In this document: positions 1 through 6,419 of the stretch, piece by piece
Layout: every line of letters starts with the position of its first letter
Position numbering within the stretch: position 1 is the first letter of the stretch
DNA from: Verrucomicrobiota bacterium
Lineage (GTDB): Bacteria; Verrucomicrobiota; Verrucomicrobiia; Limisphaerales; AV2
Length of the DNA stretch: 11,357 nt
Assembly: GCA_003219345.1 (NCBI GenBank)
Contig: QHOP01000325.1
Coordinates: 1 to 11,357 of the forward strand
Direction: 5' to 3'
The notes under the pieces: model-generated
What the model saw: only the letters and a program-made list of their open reading frames with translations
The model's database searches: none
Told to the model about the DNA's origin: nothing
Position numbers and translations under genes: made by a program

Positions 1-76
1 GCATCAAGCCAAAGGTCAGAAAACTGATGACCAGCATCAACGGGATGGTGAATACCAGGCGTTTGAGGAAATACAT
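1..76 (-). CDS. oppB: ABC transporter permease, OppB/DppB type (N-terminus only)
   Basis: Only the first 25 codons are in the window; the gene continues past the left edge. They begin MYFLKRLVFTIPLMLVIS and continue as one hydrophobic stretch. This is the usual start of OppB/DppB-family permeases: a short basic N-terminus (K-R) followed by the first membrane helix. The family forms one half of the membrane channel in oligopeptide and dipeptide ABC importers. The ATG lies one base after the TGA of the preceding OppA-like gene, so the two are almost certainly co-transcribed and probably translationally coupled; no Shine-Dalgarno sequence is visible. The neighbour supports the call as much as the short sequence does. 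The substrate cannot be told from this fragment. Confidence 0.82.
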   Translation of the reverse strand, partial: MYFLKRLVFTIPLMLVISFLTFGLM

Positions 77-77
77 T

Positions 78-1898
78 TCAGCGATCAGTCGTTGGTGGTC
101 CGTTGTGAACGCTGAACCCTGTCCGCTGTCTGGCGGTCGGCATTTCGGACTTTGAACGTTGGGCGTTGGACTTTGCACTCATTTTGTAAATGGCCTGGAT
201 CGGATGCACGTCGAGCACGTTGGGGAAAATTCCTTTGATTTCGCTGTCGCGGTAATCCATCAGGCCGGCGTAGTAGTAGAGCGGCGCGATGGGCGCTTCT
301 TCGCGGACCAACACGGTCTCGGCCTGCCGCAGAAGGCTTATCCGTTTTAGCCGGTCAAGCTGCGCGTTGGCCTCGCGAATCAATCCGTCGTAGCGGGGGT
401 TTTTCCAGCCGGTGCGGTTGTTGCCGTTGTTGCTCATGAACATGTCCAGAAACGTGTTGGCATCGATGTAATCGCCGATCCAACTGCTGCGGCAGAGGTC
501 GTAGTCGAGGTCGCCCTGCGCCCGCAAATACGTCTTCCATTCCAGTTTGCGAATCTCCACGTGAACCCCCAGCTCGACCTGCCACATGTCCTGCAGCTCA
601 ACGGCGATTTGCTCGTGCAGACGCGAAGTGGTGTCGCACAGATACTGAACCAAGGGAATACCCTCTCCGCCAGGGAACCCGGCTGCGGCAAGTAGTTTTC
701 GCGCGGTTTCGGGTTCATAGCCGAGTCCCTCCGGTGTGTCATAACCGGGGATGCCCCTCGGCGTGTAGCCCGAAGCGATTTGTTCGCCGCCCTTGGTGAT
801 TTTTTCAACGATTCGCTTTTTGTCGATCGCCAGCGCGAAGGCTTTGCGCACGCGCGCGTCGTCGAACGGCTTCCGGGTCACGTTAAAGCGAATGAAATAG
901 GTGCCGAGATAGGAAAAGCTGTGGAAGTCAGATCGCTTGAGCAAAATGTCGAGCAGTTCCCCCGGCACAAGGTTTTTGTCCCAGACAACGTCGGCGGCGC
1001 CGGTCTCGTAAAGGTTCAGCGCGGTGTTGGCGCTGGCGCAGGGCAGCAGGTCCACGATTCCGCTGCGAGTGTGCTTCGCGTCCCAGTAACGCGGGTTCTT
1101 TCGCAGTCGAATCCGGTCGTTGACGCGCCAGGCGACCAGTTCGTAGGCGCCGCTGCACGGCACGGGACGGGTCATCAGCCAGCGGTCGCCGTATTTTTCG
1201 ATGGCCTGGCGCGGCACAACGCGGAGCGTCACATAAGCGCAGAGGTCGAGGAAGAAAGGCGTGGGATTTTTCAGTTCGACGCGCAAGGTGTGGTCATCCA
1301 TCGCCTTCACTCCCACCTGCGAAGCGTCTTTGAGGTTGCCGCTGCAATACTCCTCGCCGTTTTTGAGATAAAACAACACACCGGCATACTCGCTTGCCGT
1401 TCCCGGATTCAACACGCGCAGCCATGAATAAACAAAGTCGCGCGCCGTGATTGGTTCGCCGGTGGACCAGACGGCGTTGGGACGGAGGTGGAAGGTGTAA
1501 ACCCTGCCGTCTGGCGAAATGTCCCAGCTCTCGGCCAGGCCCGGAATCGGCGCGGCGTTCGTCGGATCGTAACGAGTCAACCCTTCAAACAATTCCAGAG
1601 CCACGCGTCCGTCCGCCTGGCCGGTCAAAAGGCCCGGATCGAGCGACTCCGGCTCCGCGCCGTTGATGATCACCAGGTCGGCGGTCGGCCCGGAGCGGGC
1701 GCAGCCAGCGAGGAGTAGAACCGCAGCCAGGAACGGAAATGCCAGACAGCCCGGCATGCGGCGCGCGGAACGCGGAACCAGGAAAAATGTCCGGCAGCCC
1801 GTTGGCATCGGCTCCGCGTTGCAGGTTCCGTGCTCCGCGTTCCAAAAACGACGAAGCGCTCCCGGTTTTTCCCGAAGAGCGCTCGCCGAAGTCTTCAT
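78..1898 (-). CDS. oppA: Oligopeptide ABC transporter substrate-binding lipoprotein, OppA-like (SBP_bac_5)
   Basis: This is the binding protein of a peptide-type ABC importer. The lipobox LLLAGC places the lipidated Cys at residue 66, so the mature protein should be anchored in the envelope after Lgt processing. The family signature follows: ESLDP near residue 84, then AESWDISPDGRVYTFHLR (122-139) and ITARDFVYSWLRVLNP. The domain runs to about residue 572 (VLDVHPIQAIYK), which looks like a natural SBP_bac_5 end. Both ends are odd. Residues about 18-47 before the signal peptide and about 574-606 at the C-terminus are encoded by short 21-bp-period repeat DNA and do not look like family sequence. 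The first ATG (1898) is 10 bp after secG; an alternative ATG at 1757 (residue 48) would give a compact signal peptide of about 18 residues. Neither start has a clear Shine-Dalgarno sequence. The substrate is unknown. Confidence 0.9.
   Translation of the reverse strand: MKTSASALREKPGALRRFWNAEHGTCNAEPMPTGCRTFFLVPRSARRMPGCLAFPFLAAVLLLAGCARSGPTADLVIINGAEPESLDPGLLTGQADGRVALELFEGLTRYDPTNAAPIPGLAESWDISPDGRVYTFHLRPNAVWSTGEPITARDFVYSWLRVLNPGTASEYAGVLFYLKNGEEYCSGNLKDASQVGVKAMDDHTLRVELKNPTPFFLDLCAYVTLRVVPRQAIEKYGDRWLMTRPVPCSGAYELVAWRVNDRIRLRKNPRYWDAKHTRSGIVDLLPCASANTALNLYETGAADVVWDKNLVPGELLDILLKRSDFHSFSYLGTYFIRFNVTRKPFDDARVRKAFALAIDKKRIVEKITKGGEQIASGYTPRGIPGYDTPEGLGYEPETARKLLAAAGFPGGEGIPLVQYLCDTTSRLHEQIAVELQDMWQVELGVHVEIRKLEWKTYLRAQGDLDYDLCRSSWIGDYIDANTFLDMFMSNNGNNRTGWKNPRYDGLIREANAQLDRLKRISLLRQAETVLVREEAPIAPLYYYAGLMDYRDSEIKGIFPNVLDVHPIQAIYKMSAKSNAQRSKSEMPTARQRTGFSVHNGPPTTDR
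81..180. repeat. 21-bp-period repeat fragment forming the OppA C-terminal tail
   Basis: The heptamer GGACTTT occurs at 147-153 and again at 168-174, exactly 21 bp apart. The unit between them also carries the near-repeat AACGTTGGGCGTT. Read on the minus strand this gives K-S-N-A-Q-R-S-K-S, a seven-residue period that continues into the polar tail of the OppA-like protein up to its stop at 78-80. The period is a multiple of three, so the repeat stays in frame. Only about one and a half units are clear; the rest of 81-146 is not obviously repetitive. Confidence 0.5.
1767..1843. repeat. Inverted and direct repeat in the 5' end of the OppA-like gene
   Basis: The arm GGAACGCGGAACC (1767-1779) faces GGTTCCGTGCTCCGCGTTCC (1824-1843). 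The two are complementary at both ends, and the second arm has seven extra central bases. Inside, the decamer GCTCCGCGTT occurs at 1811-1820 and 1832-1841, a 21-bp step. Read as protein it gives NAEHGTC followed by NAEP, inserted before the hydrophobic core of the signal peptide. It may be a dispersed hairpin repeat that landed at the gene start. Confidence 0.5.
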
Positions 1899-1908
1899 GA
1901 CCCGGAAT

Positions 1909-2328
1909 CTATTTTGCGGGCGCGGCGGCCGGGTTGGTCGCAGCGGAGTTTGCGGGCGGGATCAGAGGCAGCGCGGCAGGGGCAGTGCTGGTCGTGGAAT
2001 TGGTGGGCGCCAGAGACGGCGCAATGACCGGTCCGGCCGCGGCTCTCCTTTTCAACTCTTCTTCGAACTTCCGGCCGCCTTCGTTCGCTTGTTGCGCGCG
2101 CATCACCGAGAGCAATAACGACAGTCCGAGGAACACTGCGGCGGAGTATTTGGTGATCTTCGTCAGCGCGGTGCCGGAGCCGGCGCCGAACAAGGCGTCG
2201 GTCGCGCCGCCGCCAAACGCGACGCCCGCTCCCGCCTCTTTCTTCGGCAGTTGAATCAATATCAGCAGGAGCAAAAACAGACAGTCGAGCACCAGAATGA
2301 CCGTCAACAAACCAATAATAAAACTCAT
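1909..2328 (-). CDS. secG: Preprotein translocase subunit SecG
   Basis: SecG is the small accessory subunit of the SecYEG channel in the inner membrane. The protein has the SecG layout: a first membrane helix (about residues 3-27), the conserved loop LIQLPKKEAGAGVAFGGG, the segment LFGAGSGTALTKIT, and a second helix ending in MRAQQ near residue 84. It then carries about 55 more residues, ending in a tail rich in Ala, Pro, Thr and Ser that is probably disordered and varies between species. Two ATGs stand in tandem (2331 and 2328). AGAAGGA at 2340-2334 is only 2 nt from the first but 5 nt from the second, so I prefer 2328 (139 aa). The gene starts 15 bp after the tpiA stop and ends 10 bp before the OppA-like gene, which implies one transcript. 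Confidence 0.93.
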   Translation of the reverse strand: MSFIIGLLTVILVLDCLFLLLLILIQLPKKEAGAGVAFGGGATDALFGAGSGTALTKITKYSAAVFLGLSLLLSVMRAQQANEGGRKFEEELKRRAAAGPVIAPSLAPTNSTTSTAPAALPLIPPANSAATNPAAAPAK

Positions 2329-2333
2329 CATAA

Positions 2334-2340
2334 TCCTTCT
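2334..2340 (-). promoter_or_regulatory. Shine-Dalgarno sequence of secG
   Basis: On the minus strand AGAAGGA is followed by TT and then ATGATG. It lies between the tpiA stop and the two secG start codons. The 5-nt spacing to the second ATG is closer to normal than the 2 nt to the first, which decides the start I report. It is one of only two clear Shine-Dalgarno sequences in the window. Confidence 0.65.
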
Positions 2341-2343
2341 CTC

Positions 2344-3111
2344 TCAGTTCACGCAGTTCTTGATGATGTCCGAAAAATTGCGGTCTTCGAGCGACGCACC
2401 GCCCACCAGCGCGCCATCCACGTCGCGCTGACTCATCAATTCGCGGGCATTCGACGGTTTGACGCTGCCACCGTATTGAATTCGCGCATGTCTGGCAACC
2501 GTCTCGTTGAACATCGCCGCAAGCTGTTTGCGGATGAACATGTGCACGTCCTGCGCCTGATCGGCCGTGGCGTTCTTCCCGGTGCCGATAGCCCAGATCG
2601 GTTCGTAGGCAATAATGGTTTCCTCCATCTGCCCGCCCGACAAAGCGGCCAGGCTCTTGCGCAGTTGCGTCCCCACCACCAGTTCCGTCCGGCCCGCTTC
2701 GCGTTGCGCCAGTGTTTCGCCCACGCAAACGATCGGTTTAAGCGAAGCGGCGTGCGCGGCCAGCGCCTTCTTCGCGATCAACTCGTCGGTCTCCTTTTGA
2801 TACTGACGTCGCTCCGAGTGGCCGAGAATGACGTAACGCACTGAAAATTCCTTGAGCATACCGGCGGCGATTTCGCCTGTGTAAGCGCCGAAATTGTGCT
2901 CGCTCATGTTTTGCGCGCCCAGGCGGATGTTGGTGTTGAGAATAGCCTTGGAAACATCGCTCAGCGCCGTAAACGGCGGGCAGACGACGATATCGACTTC
3001 CTTGATGTTGCCGAGATCGCGCTTGAGGCCGTTCACGAGATCGAGCGCCTCTGCGACGGTCTTGTTCATCTTCCAGTTGCCCGCGATAATTAACTTTCGT
3101 CCCTTGTCCAT
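2344..3111 (-). CDS. tpiA: Triosephosphate isomerase
   Basis: This enzyme interconverts dihydroxyacetone phosphate and glyceraldehyde 3-phosphate in the cytoplasm. All the active-site motifs are present: GNWKMN with Lys14, LGHSERR with His98, AYEPIWAIGTGK with the catalytic base Glu170, and the phosphate-binding YGGSVKPSNA (about 213-222) and GALVGGASL (about 233-241). The length of 255 aa is normal for the bacterial enzyme, and no residues are missing. The ATG at 3111 puts the GNWKMN motif at residue 11, the usual distance. No strong Shine-Dalgarno sequence is seen. The gene sits between pgk and secG, a common arrangement in bacteria. A terminator-like hairpin upstream (3184-3224) may separate its expression partly from pgk. 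Confidence 0.98.
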   Translation of the reverse strand: MDKGRKLIIAGNWKMNKTVAEALDLVNGLKRDLGNIKEVDIVVCPPFTALSDVSKAILNTNIRLGAQNMSEHNFGAYTGEIAAGMLKEFSVRYVILGHSERRQYQKETDELIAKKALAAHAASLKPIVCVGETLAQREAGRTELVVGTQLRKSLAALSGGQMEETIIAYEPIWAIGTGKNATADQAQDVHMFIRKQLAAMFNETVARHARIQYGGSVKPSNARELMSQRDVDGALVGGASLEDRNFSDIIKNCVN

Positions 3112-3183
3112 TGAGTACTTCAGCCGTTAAGCAAAGTTTCAATCTTCGTTCCTTTGTTCAACTGCTGCCCTTTCGATTCCATT

Positions 3184-3224
3184 AAAAGAGCGCCGGGCCC
3201 CGGCCGCTGTTCCGGGAGGCGCTC
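3184..3224 (-). terminator. Terminator-like hairpin between pgk and tpiA
   Basis: On the minus strand GAGCGCC (3224-3218) pairs with GGCGCTC (3194-3188), and inside it CCCGG (3216-3212) pairs with CCGGG (3203-3199) around an 8-nt loop. The stem is followed at once by TTTTAAT (3187-3181). The position, 93 bp after the pgk stop and 73 bp before the tpiA start, suits a Rho-independent terminator or a partial attenuator. The T-tract is short and the stem has an asymmetric bulge, so termination may be incomplete. The whole 205-bp gap (3112-3316) otherwise holds only a doubtful 61-codon frame (3305-3120) and a short palindrome over the pgk stop (3305-3319). Confidence 0.5.
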
Positions 3225-3316
3225 CACTTCACACACGGTCCTGTCCAGGCCTTTGGGGGACTTGGGTGGAGCGCGGTCAACTTTCTGCCGTATCCTGGCT
3301 GCCATGAAGACGCTCT

Positions 3317-4570
3317 TCACTTGTCGCTCAGCACCGCCACGCCGGGCAACACTTTGCCCTCCAGAAACTCCAGACTCGCGCCGCCGCCGGTGCTCACGAA
3401 CGTCACCTTGTCGCTCAGACCCGTCAGGTTCAGCGCTTTCACGCTGTCGCCGCCGCCGACGATGCTCTTGGCGCCTTTCTGCGTCGTGTCCGCGACGGCC
3501 CGTGCGACGGCGAACGTTCCTTCGGCGAAACGCTTGTCCTCGAACACCCCCATCGGCCCATTCCACAAAATCGTTTTCGCCCTGGGAATTATTTCGGTGA
3601 ACGTTCTGATGGTCTTCGGCCCGATGTCCATGCCTTCCTCGGCGTCGGGAATGTCGAGGCTGTCGTTGACGCGCGGGTTTCGCCACTCGACGACCGGTTT
3701 GCCTTTCTGGTTCAATTTGCCCGTATCGACCGGCGTCGCGACGATATTGTCCACCGCCAACAAGAACTGCACTTTGCGCCCCTTGGCCTTGTCGAGCGCG
3801 GCCCTGGCGACCCCGACGCGGTCCGGCTCGACGAGCGACTTGCCGACCTTCTTGCCCAAGGCCAGCCGAAACGTGTAAGTCATTGCGCCGCCGATTAAAA
3901 TCGTGTCGGCTTTCTCCAGCAATCGATCAATGACGTTTATCTTTTCCGACACTTTCGCGCCACCGAGGATGACGATAAACGGGCGCGCCGGATTTTCCAG
4001 TTCGTCGCCGAGAAATTTCAGCTCGCGCTCCATCAGCAGACCCGCTCCGCACTGGCCGCCGCGTTGGGCGATGACGCGCGCCACGCCTTCGGTCGAGGCG
4101 TGCGCCCGATGCGCCGCGCCGAACGCGTCGTTGACGTAAACGCTCACGCCGTCGGCCAGTTTTCCCGCAAAGGTCGGTTCGTTCGCTTCTTCCTCGCGGT
4201 AATAACGAACATTTTCGAGCAACAGAATGTCGCCTGGCTTCAGCGCGTCCGCGGTCTTTTCAACCTTTTCACCGATGCAATCGTCCACGAACGCGATCGG
4301 CCGATGAATCATGTCCGCGAGCGTGGCTGCCACGGGCCGCAGCGACAGCGACACTTCGCGCTTGCCTTTGGGTCGGCCGAGATGGGAGGCGAGAATGATG
4401 CGCGCGCCCTTTTCAATCAGCAGTTCGAGCGTTGGGAGCGTTTCCTTGATGCGCGTCACATCGTTGATGACCATCTGGCCGTCTTTTTCCTCCATGGGCA
4501 CGTTGTAATCCACGCGCACAAAGACGCGTTTGCCGCGCACGTCCAATTCTCTAACCGTCAGCTTCGCCAT
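3317..4570 (-). CDS. pgk: Phosphoglycerate kinase
   Basis: Pgk transfers phosphate from 1,3-bisphosphoglycerate to ADP in glycolysis. The family motifs appear in order: FVRVDYNVP, NDVTRIKETLPT, ASHLGRPKG, LLLENVRYYREEE, NDAFGAAHRAHAS, ILGGAKVSEKI, IGGAMTYTF, NGPMGVFE, GGGDSV and STGGGASLEFLEG. I start at the ATG at 4570 (MAKLTVREL, 417 aa). An in-frame ATG at 4615 would add 15 residues unlike the family and would overlap the -35 box of a likely promoter (4588-4615). Even so the protein is somewhat longer than the usual roughly 390-400 aa. An insertion around the segment GKLNQKGKPVVEW, just before the MDIGPKTI motif, accounts for part of this. All active-site glycine-rich loops are present, so it should be functional. 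Confidence 0.97.
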   Translation of the reverse strand: MAKLTVRELDVRGKRVFVRVDYNVPMEEKDGQMVINDVTRIKETLPTLELLIEKGARIILASHLGRPKGKREVSLSLRPVAATLADMIHRPIAFVDDCIGEKVEKTADALKPGDILLLENVRYYREEEANEPTFAGKLADGVSVYVNDAFGAAHRAHASTEGVARVIAQRGGQCGAGLLMERELKFLGDELENPARPFIVILGGAKVSEKINVIDRLLEKADTILIGGAMTYTFRLALGKKVGKSLVEPDRVGVARAALDKAKGRKVQFLLAVDNIVATPVDTGKLNQKGKPVVEWRNPRVNDSLDIPDAEEGMDIGPKTIRTFTEIIPRAKTILWNGPMGVFEDKRFAEGTFAVARAVADTTQKGAKSIVGGGDSVKALNLTGLSDKVTFVSTGGGASLEFLEGKVLPGVAVLSDK

Positions 4571-4587
4571 ATAAAAACAGGGGCGAA

Positions 4588-4615
4588 AGGATAGCCAAGC
4601 GGCGCGGTGAGTCAA
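4588..4615 (-). promoter_or_regulatory. Likely sigma-70-type promoter of pgk
   Basis: On the minus strand TTGACT (4615-4610) and TATCCT (4593-4588) are separated by 16 bp. They match the housekeeping consensus TTGACA/TATAAT at five and four of six positions. Transcription would start around 4580, leaving a leader of roughly 10 nt before the ATG at 4570. This is a pattern match only, but it lies in the right place, in a 129-bp gap after the DUF456 gene. Confidence 0.42.
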
Positions 4616-4699
4616 AGGGAATTAGAGCGGTTGAAACGTGAAACGGCGTGCCTTCAGGGATGTCGCAACACGTGGGCCGCGCCACGCCGGGCGATGAAG

Positions 4700-5203
4700 T
4701 CACTGATTTAACGAGCGCAGGATCACGCTGACCGCGAACAATCCCGCCATCGCCACGCAGCAGGCCACTTTGCCGAGCGCGCCGACGAACAAACCGAGCA
4801 CCGCGCCCAAGCCGGCGCGAGCAGCGCGTTTCCATTCGCTGCCCCCGATCATTTCAAATAGCAGCGCGCCGAGGAACGGGCCAAGAATGAGGCCGGGCAA
4901 ACTGAAGAAAAACCCGATGAGCGCGCCGACGATTGCGCCGAGCACGCCGCGCCAGGTGGCGCCCAGTTTCTTCGCGCCGGCCATGCTCGCCAGATAATCC
5001 ATCACCAGCGACAAGACCATCAGCAGGACAATGATCGCGAGCACCGTGTTGCTCGCGCTGGCCGCGCCGAAGTACAGCCGGTGGGCGATGGCGGCCAGCA
5101 CCACCAACGGCGTGCCGGGAATACCCGGCAAAATGCTGCCCGCAGTGCCAAAGCACATCAAGAACAACGCGAGCGATAAACCGATGATTTGTTCCGCGGT
5201 CAC
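4700..5203 (-). CDS. DUF456 family small integral membrane protein
   Basis: This 167-aa protein is nearly all hydrophobic, with about four or five membrane segments. It matches DUF456 by LPGIPGTPLV (about 25-34), a loop with MDYLASMAGAKKLGATWRG (about 68-86), then glycine-rich helices with LPGLILGPFLGALLFE (102-117). The family's function is not known to me; its GxxxG-rich helices suggest tight helix packing. The GTG start (5203) puts MTAEQIIGLSLALF at the N-terminus, a normal beginning for the family. A TATACT box ends only 6 nt upstream, so the mRNA may begin at or near the start codon. It lies 129 bp before pgk and 261 bp after rluD; nothing ties it functionally to either. Confidence 0.88.
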   Translation of the reverse strand: MTAEQIIGLSLALFLMCFGTAGSILPGIPGTPLVVLAAIAHRLYFGAASASNTVLAIIVLLMVLSLVMDYLASMAGAKKLGATWRGVLGAIVGALIGFFFSLPGLILGPFLGALLFEMIGGSEWKRAARAGLGAVLGLFVGALGKVACCVAMAGLFAVSVILRSLNQ

Positions 5204-5215
5204 GTCGAAAGTATA
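5201..5215 (-). promoter_or_regulatory. Candidate -10 box giving a leaderless start of the DUF456 gene
   Basis: On the minus strand TATACT (5215-5210) matches the -10 consensus at five of six positions and ends 6 nt before the GTG start codon. If used, it places the transcription start at about the first base of the gene. No good -35 is found at 16-18 bp: TTGTAA lies 21 bp upstream, which is too far. There is no Shine-Dalgarno sequence, consistent with a leaderless transcript. Confidence 0.3.
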
Positions 5216-5331
5216 ACCCGACTTGACAGGGTCGAGTTACAATTTTTTGGGCATGACTCAAGCGTGGTGTTTCGTGAGGTTCGCACAGCGAATCTCCAGC
5301 TTCGGCAAGCGGCGAGAACGGTCTGACTCAT

Positions 5332-5452
5332 GGAACCGTTGGATGGCCACATTTTCTTTCCCCTCGCCCCGGCCCTCTCCCCTGGGGAGAAGGAGAATCC
5401 TCCGCCGTCCTCGGGCCATGTCCCCGAAGCAGTTTGCCAATCCAGCGGTTCC
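5332..5452. repeat. Palindromic MITE/REP-like element between rluD and the DUF456 gene
   Basis: Imperfect inverted repeats bound the element: GGAACCGTTGGAT (5332-5344) and ATCCAGCGGTTCC (5440-5452) are complementary at 12 of 13 positions, and GGC/GCC continues the pairing after a one-base offset. In the middle lies a near-perfect palindrome, TCTCCCC-T-GGGGAGA (5376-5390), in a C-rich tract (CCCTCGCCCCGGCCC). From memory, such CTCTCCCC/GGGGAGAG cores occur in dispersed non-coding repeats of many bacterial genomes. No transposase and no clear target duplication is present. The rest of the 261-bp gap (5204-5464) shows no gene. In the rluD transcript the outer arms could fold into a long hairpin starting 12 nt after the stop codon. 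Confidence 0.6.
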
Positions 5453-5464
5453 GACAGCTTAAGG

Positions 5465-6406
5465 TCATCGCAGCGCGGCCAGCGCTCCCTTGAAATCCTC
5501 CGGCCACGGGGCTTCGAAGCTCATTTTCTTTCCCATGCGCGGGTGTCTGAAGGCGAGCTTCTGAGCGTGGAGCATCTGGCGCGGCGCGTCGTAGCCGGTC
5601 AATTCGGTCAGCCGTTTGTTTTGGCGGTTGCCATACGTCGCGTCGCCCACGAGCGGAAAGCCGAGGTGTTTCAAGTGGACGCGAATCTGGTGCGTGCGGC
5701 CCGTGTGCGGCAGCGCCTCGACCAGCGCGGCCTCGCGCAGCCGTTCGAGCACGCGGTAACTCGTCCAGGCTTCGCGCCCGCCGCCATCGGTCACGGCCAT
5801 TCGCTTGCGGTGCGACGGATGCCGCGCAATGTTCGCGCGAATCCCGCCGCGCTCGGGCGTGACCGCGCCGCAGACAATCGCGTGATAAATTTTCTCCACT
5901 TCGCGCCCGGCGAACTGCGTTGAGAGCGCAAGATGCGTCGGATCGTCCTTGGCGACGACGAGGCATCCGCTGGTTTCCTTGTCGAGCCGATGCACGATGC
6001 CGGGGCGCGCGACGCCGCCGATGCCGCTGAGTTGTCCGGCGCAGTGATGCAGCAGGGCGTTGACGAGCGTGCTTTCCTCGTGCCCGGCGGACGGGTGCAC
6101 AACCATGCCGGGGGGCTTGTTCAGCACGAGCAGATCATCGTCTTCGAACAGGACGTCGAGGGGCATCTCCTGCGGCTGCGCAGCCGCGGGCCTGGCGTCG
6201 GGCCAGTGAATTTCGATTTTCTCTCCGGCGCGCGGAGGATGTGAGGCTTTGACCGGTTTGCCAGCCACGCGAATGTCCCCTTGCTGGATGAGGCGTTGAA
6301 TCGCGCCACGCGAGAGGGTGGGGAACTGCGCGCGCAGGAACGTGTCGAGTCGCTCGTGTGGCATCGTCTTTTCGACGACGAGGAGGGTTTCGGTGCGCAA
6401 GGACAT
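5465..6406 (-). CDS. rluD: RluA/RluD-family 23S rRNA pseudouridine synthase with S4 domain
   Basis: The enzyme converts specific uridines in large-subunit rRNA (or tRNA) to pseudouridine. An S4 RNA-binding domain spans about residues 15-70 (ERLDTFLRAQFPTLSRGAIQRLIQQ, split at the helix turn). The catalytic domain follows, with LVLNKPPGMVVHPS (94-107), the signature HRLDKETSG with the nucleophile Asp142, and GRTHQIRVHLKHLGFPLVGD (236-255). The 313-aa length and the S4-plus-catalytic order fit RluD better than RluA or TruC, but the target uridines cannot be read from sequence. The ATG (6406) is 13 bp after the lgt stop, so the two are probably co-transcribed; no Shine-Dalgarno sequence is seen. 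A palindromic element begins 12 bp after the stop codon. Confidence 0.93.
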   Translation of the reverse strand: MSLRTETLLVVEKTMPHERLDTFLRAQFPTLSRGAIQRLIQQGDIRVAGKPVKASHPPRAGEKIEIHWPDARPAAAQPQEMPLDVLFEDDDLLVLNKPPGMVVHPSAGHEESTLVNALLHHCAGQLSGIGGVARPGIVHRLDKETSGCLVVAKDDPTHLALSTQFAGREVEKIYHAIVCGAVTPERGGIRANIARHPSHRKRMAVTDGGGREAWTSYRVLERLREAALVEALPHTGRTHQIRVHLKHLGFPLVGDATYGNRQNKRLTELTGYDAPRQMLHAQKLAFRHPRMGKKMSFEAPWPEDFKGALAALR

Positions 6407-6419
6407 TCAAAACGGGGCT

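Noticed and set aside
780..1427. 215-codon plus-strand frame
   Set aside because: It is a shadow of the OppA-like gene, whose minus-strand reading shows the family signature.
1895..2728. 277-codon minus-strand frame
   Set aside because: It overlaps tpiA and secG in another frame; its Arg-rich composition is typical of chance frames in GC-rich DNA.
5258..5440. Small minus-strand frame containing the segment LLLPRGEGRGEGKE
   Set aside because: This is the translation of the palindromic repeat element, a pattern often mis-annotated as protein.
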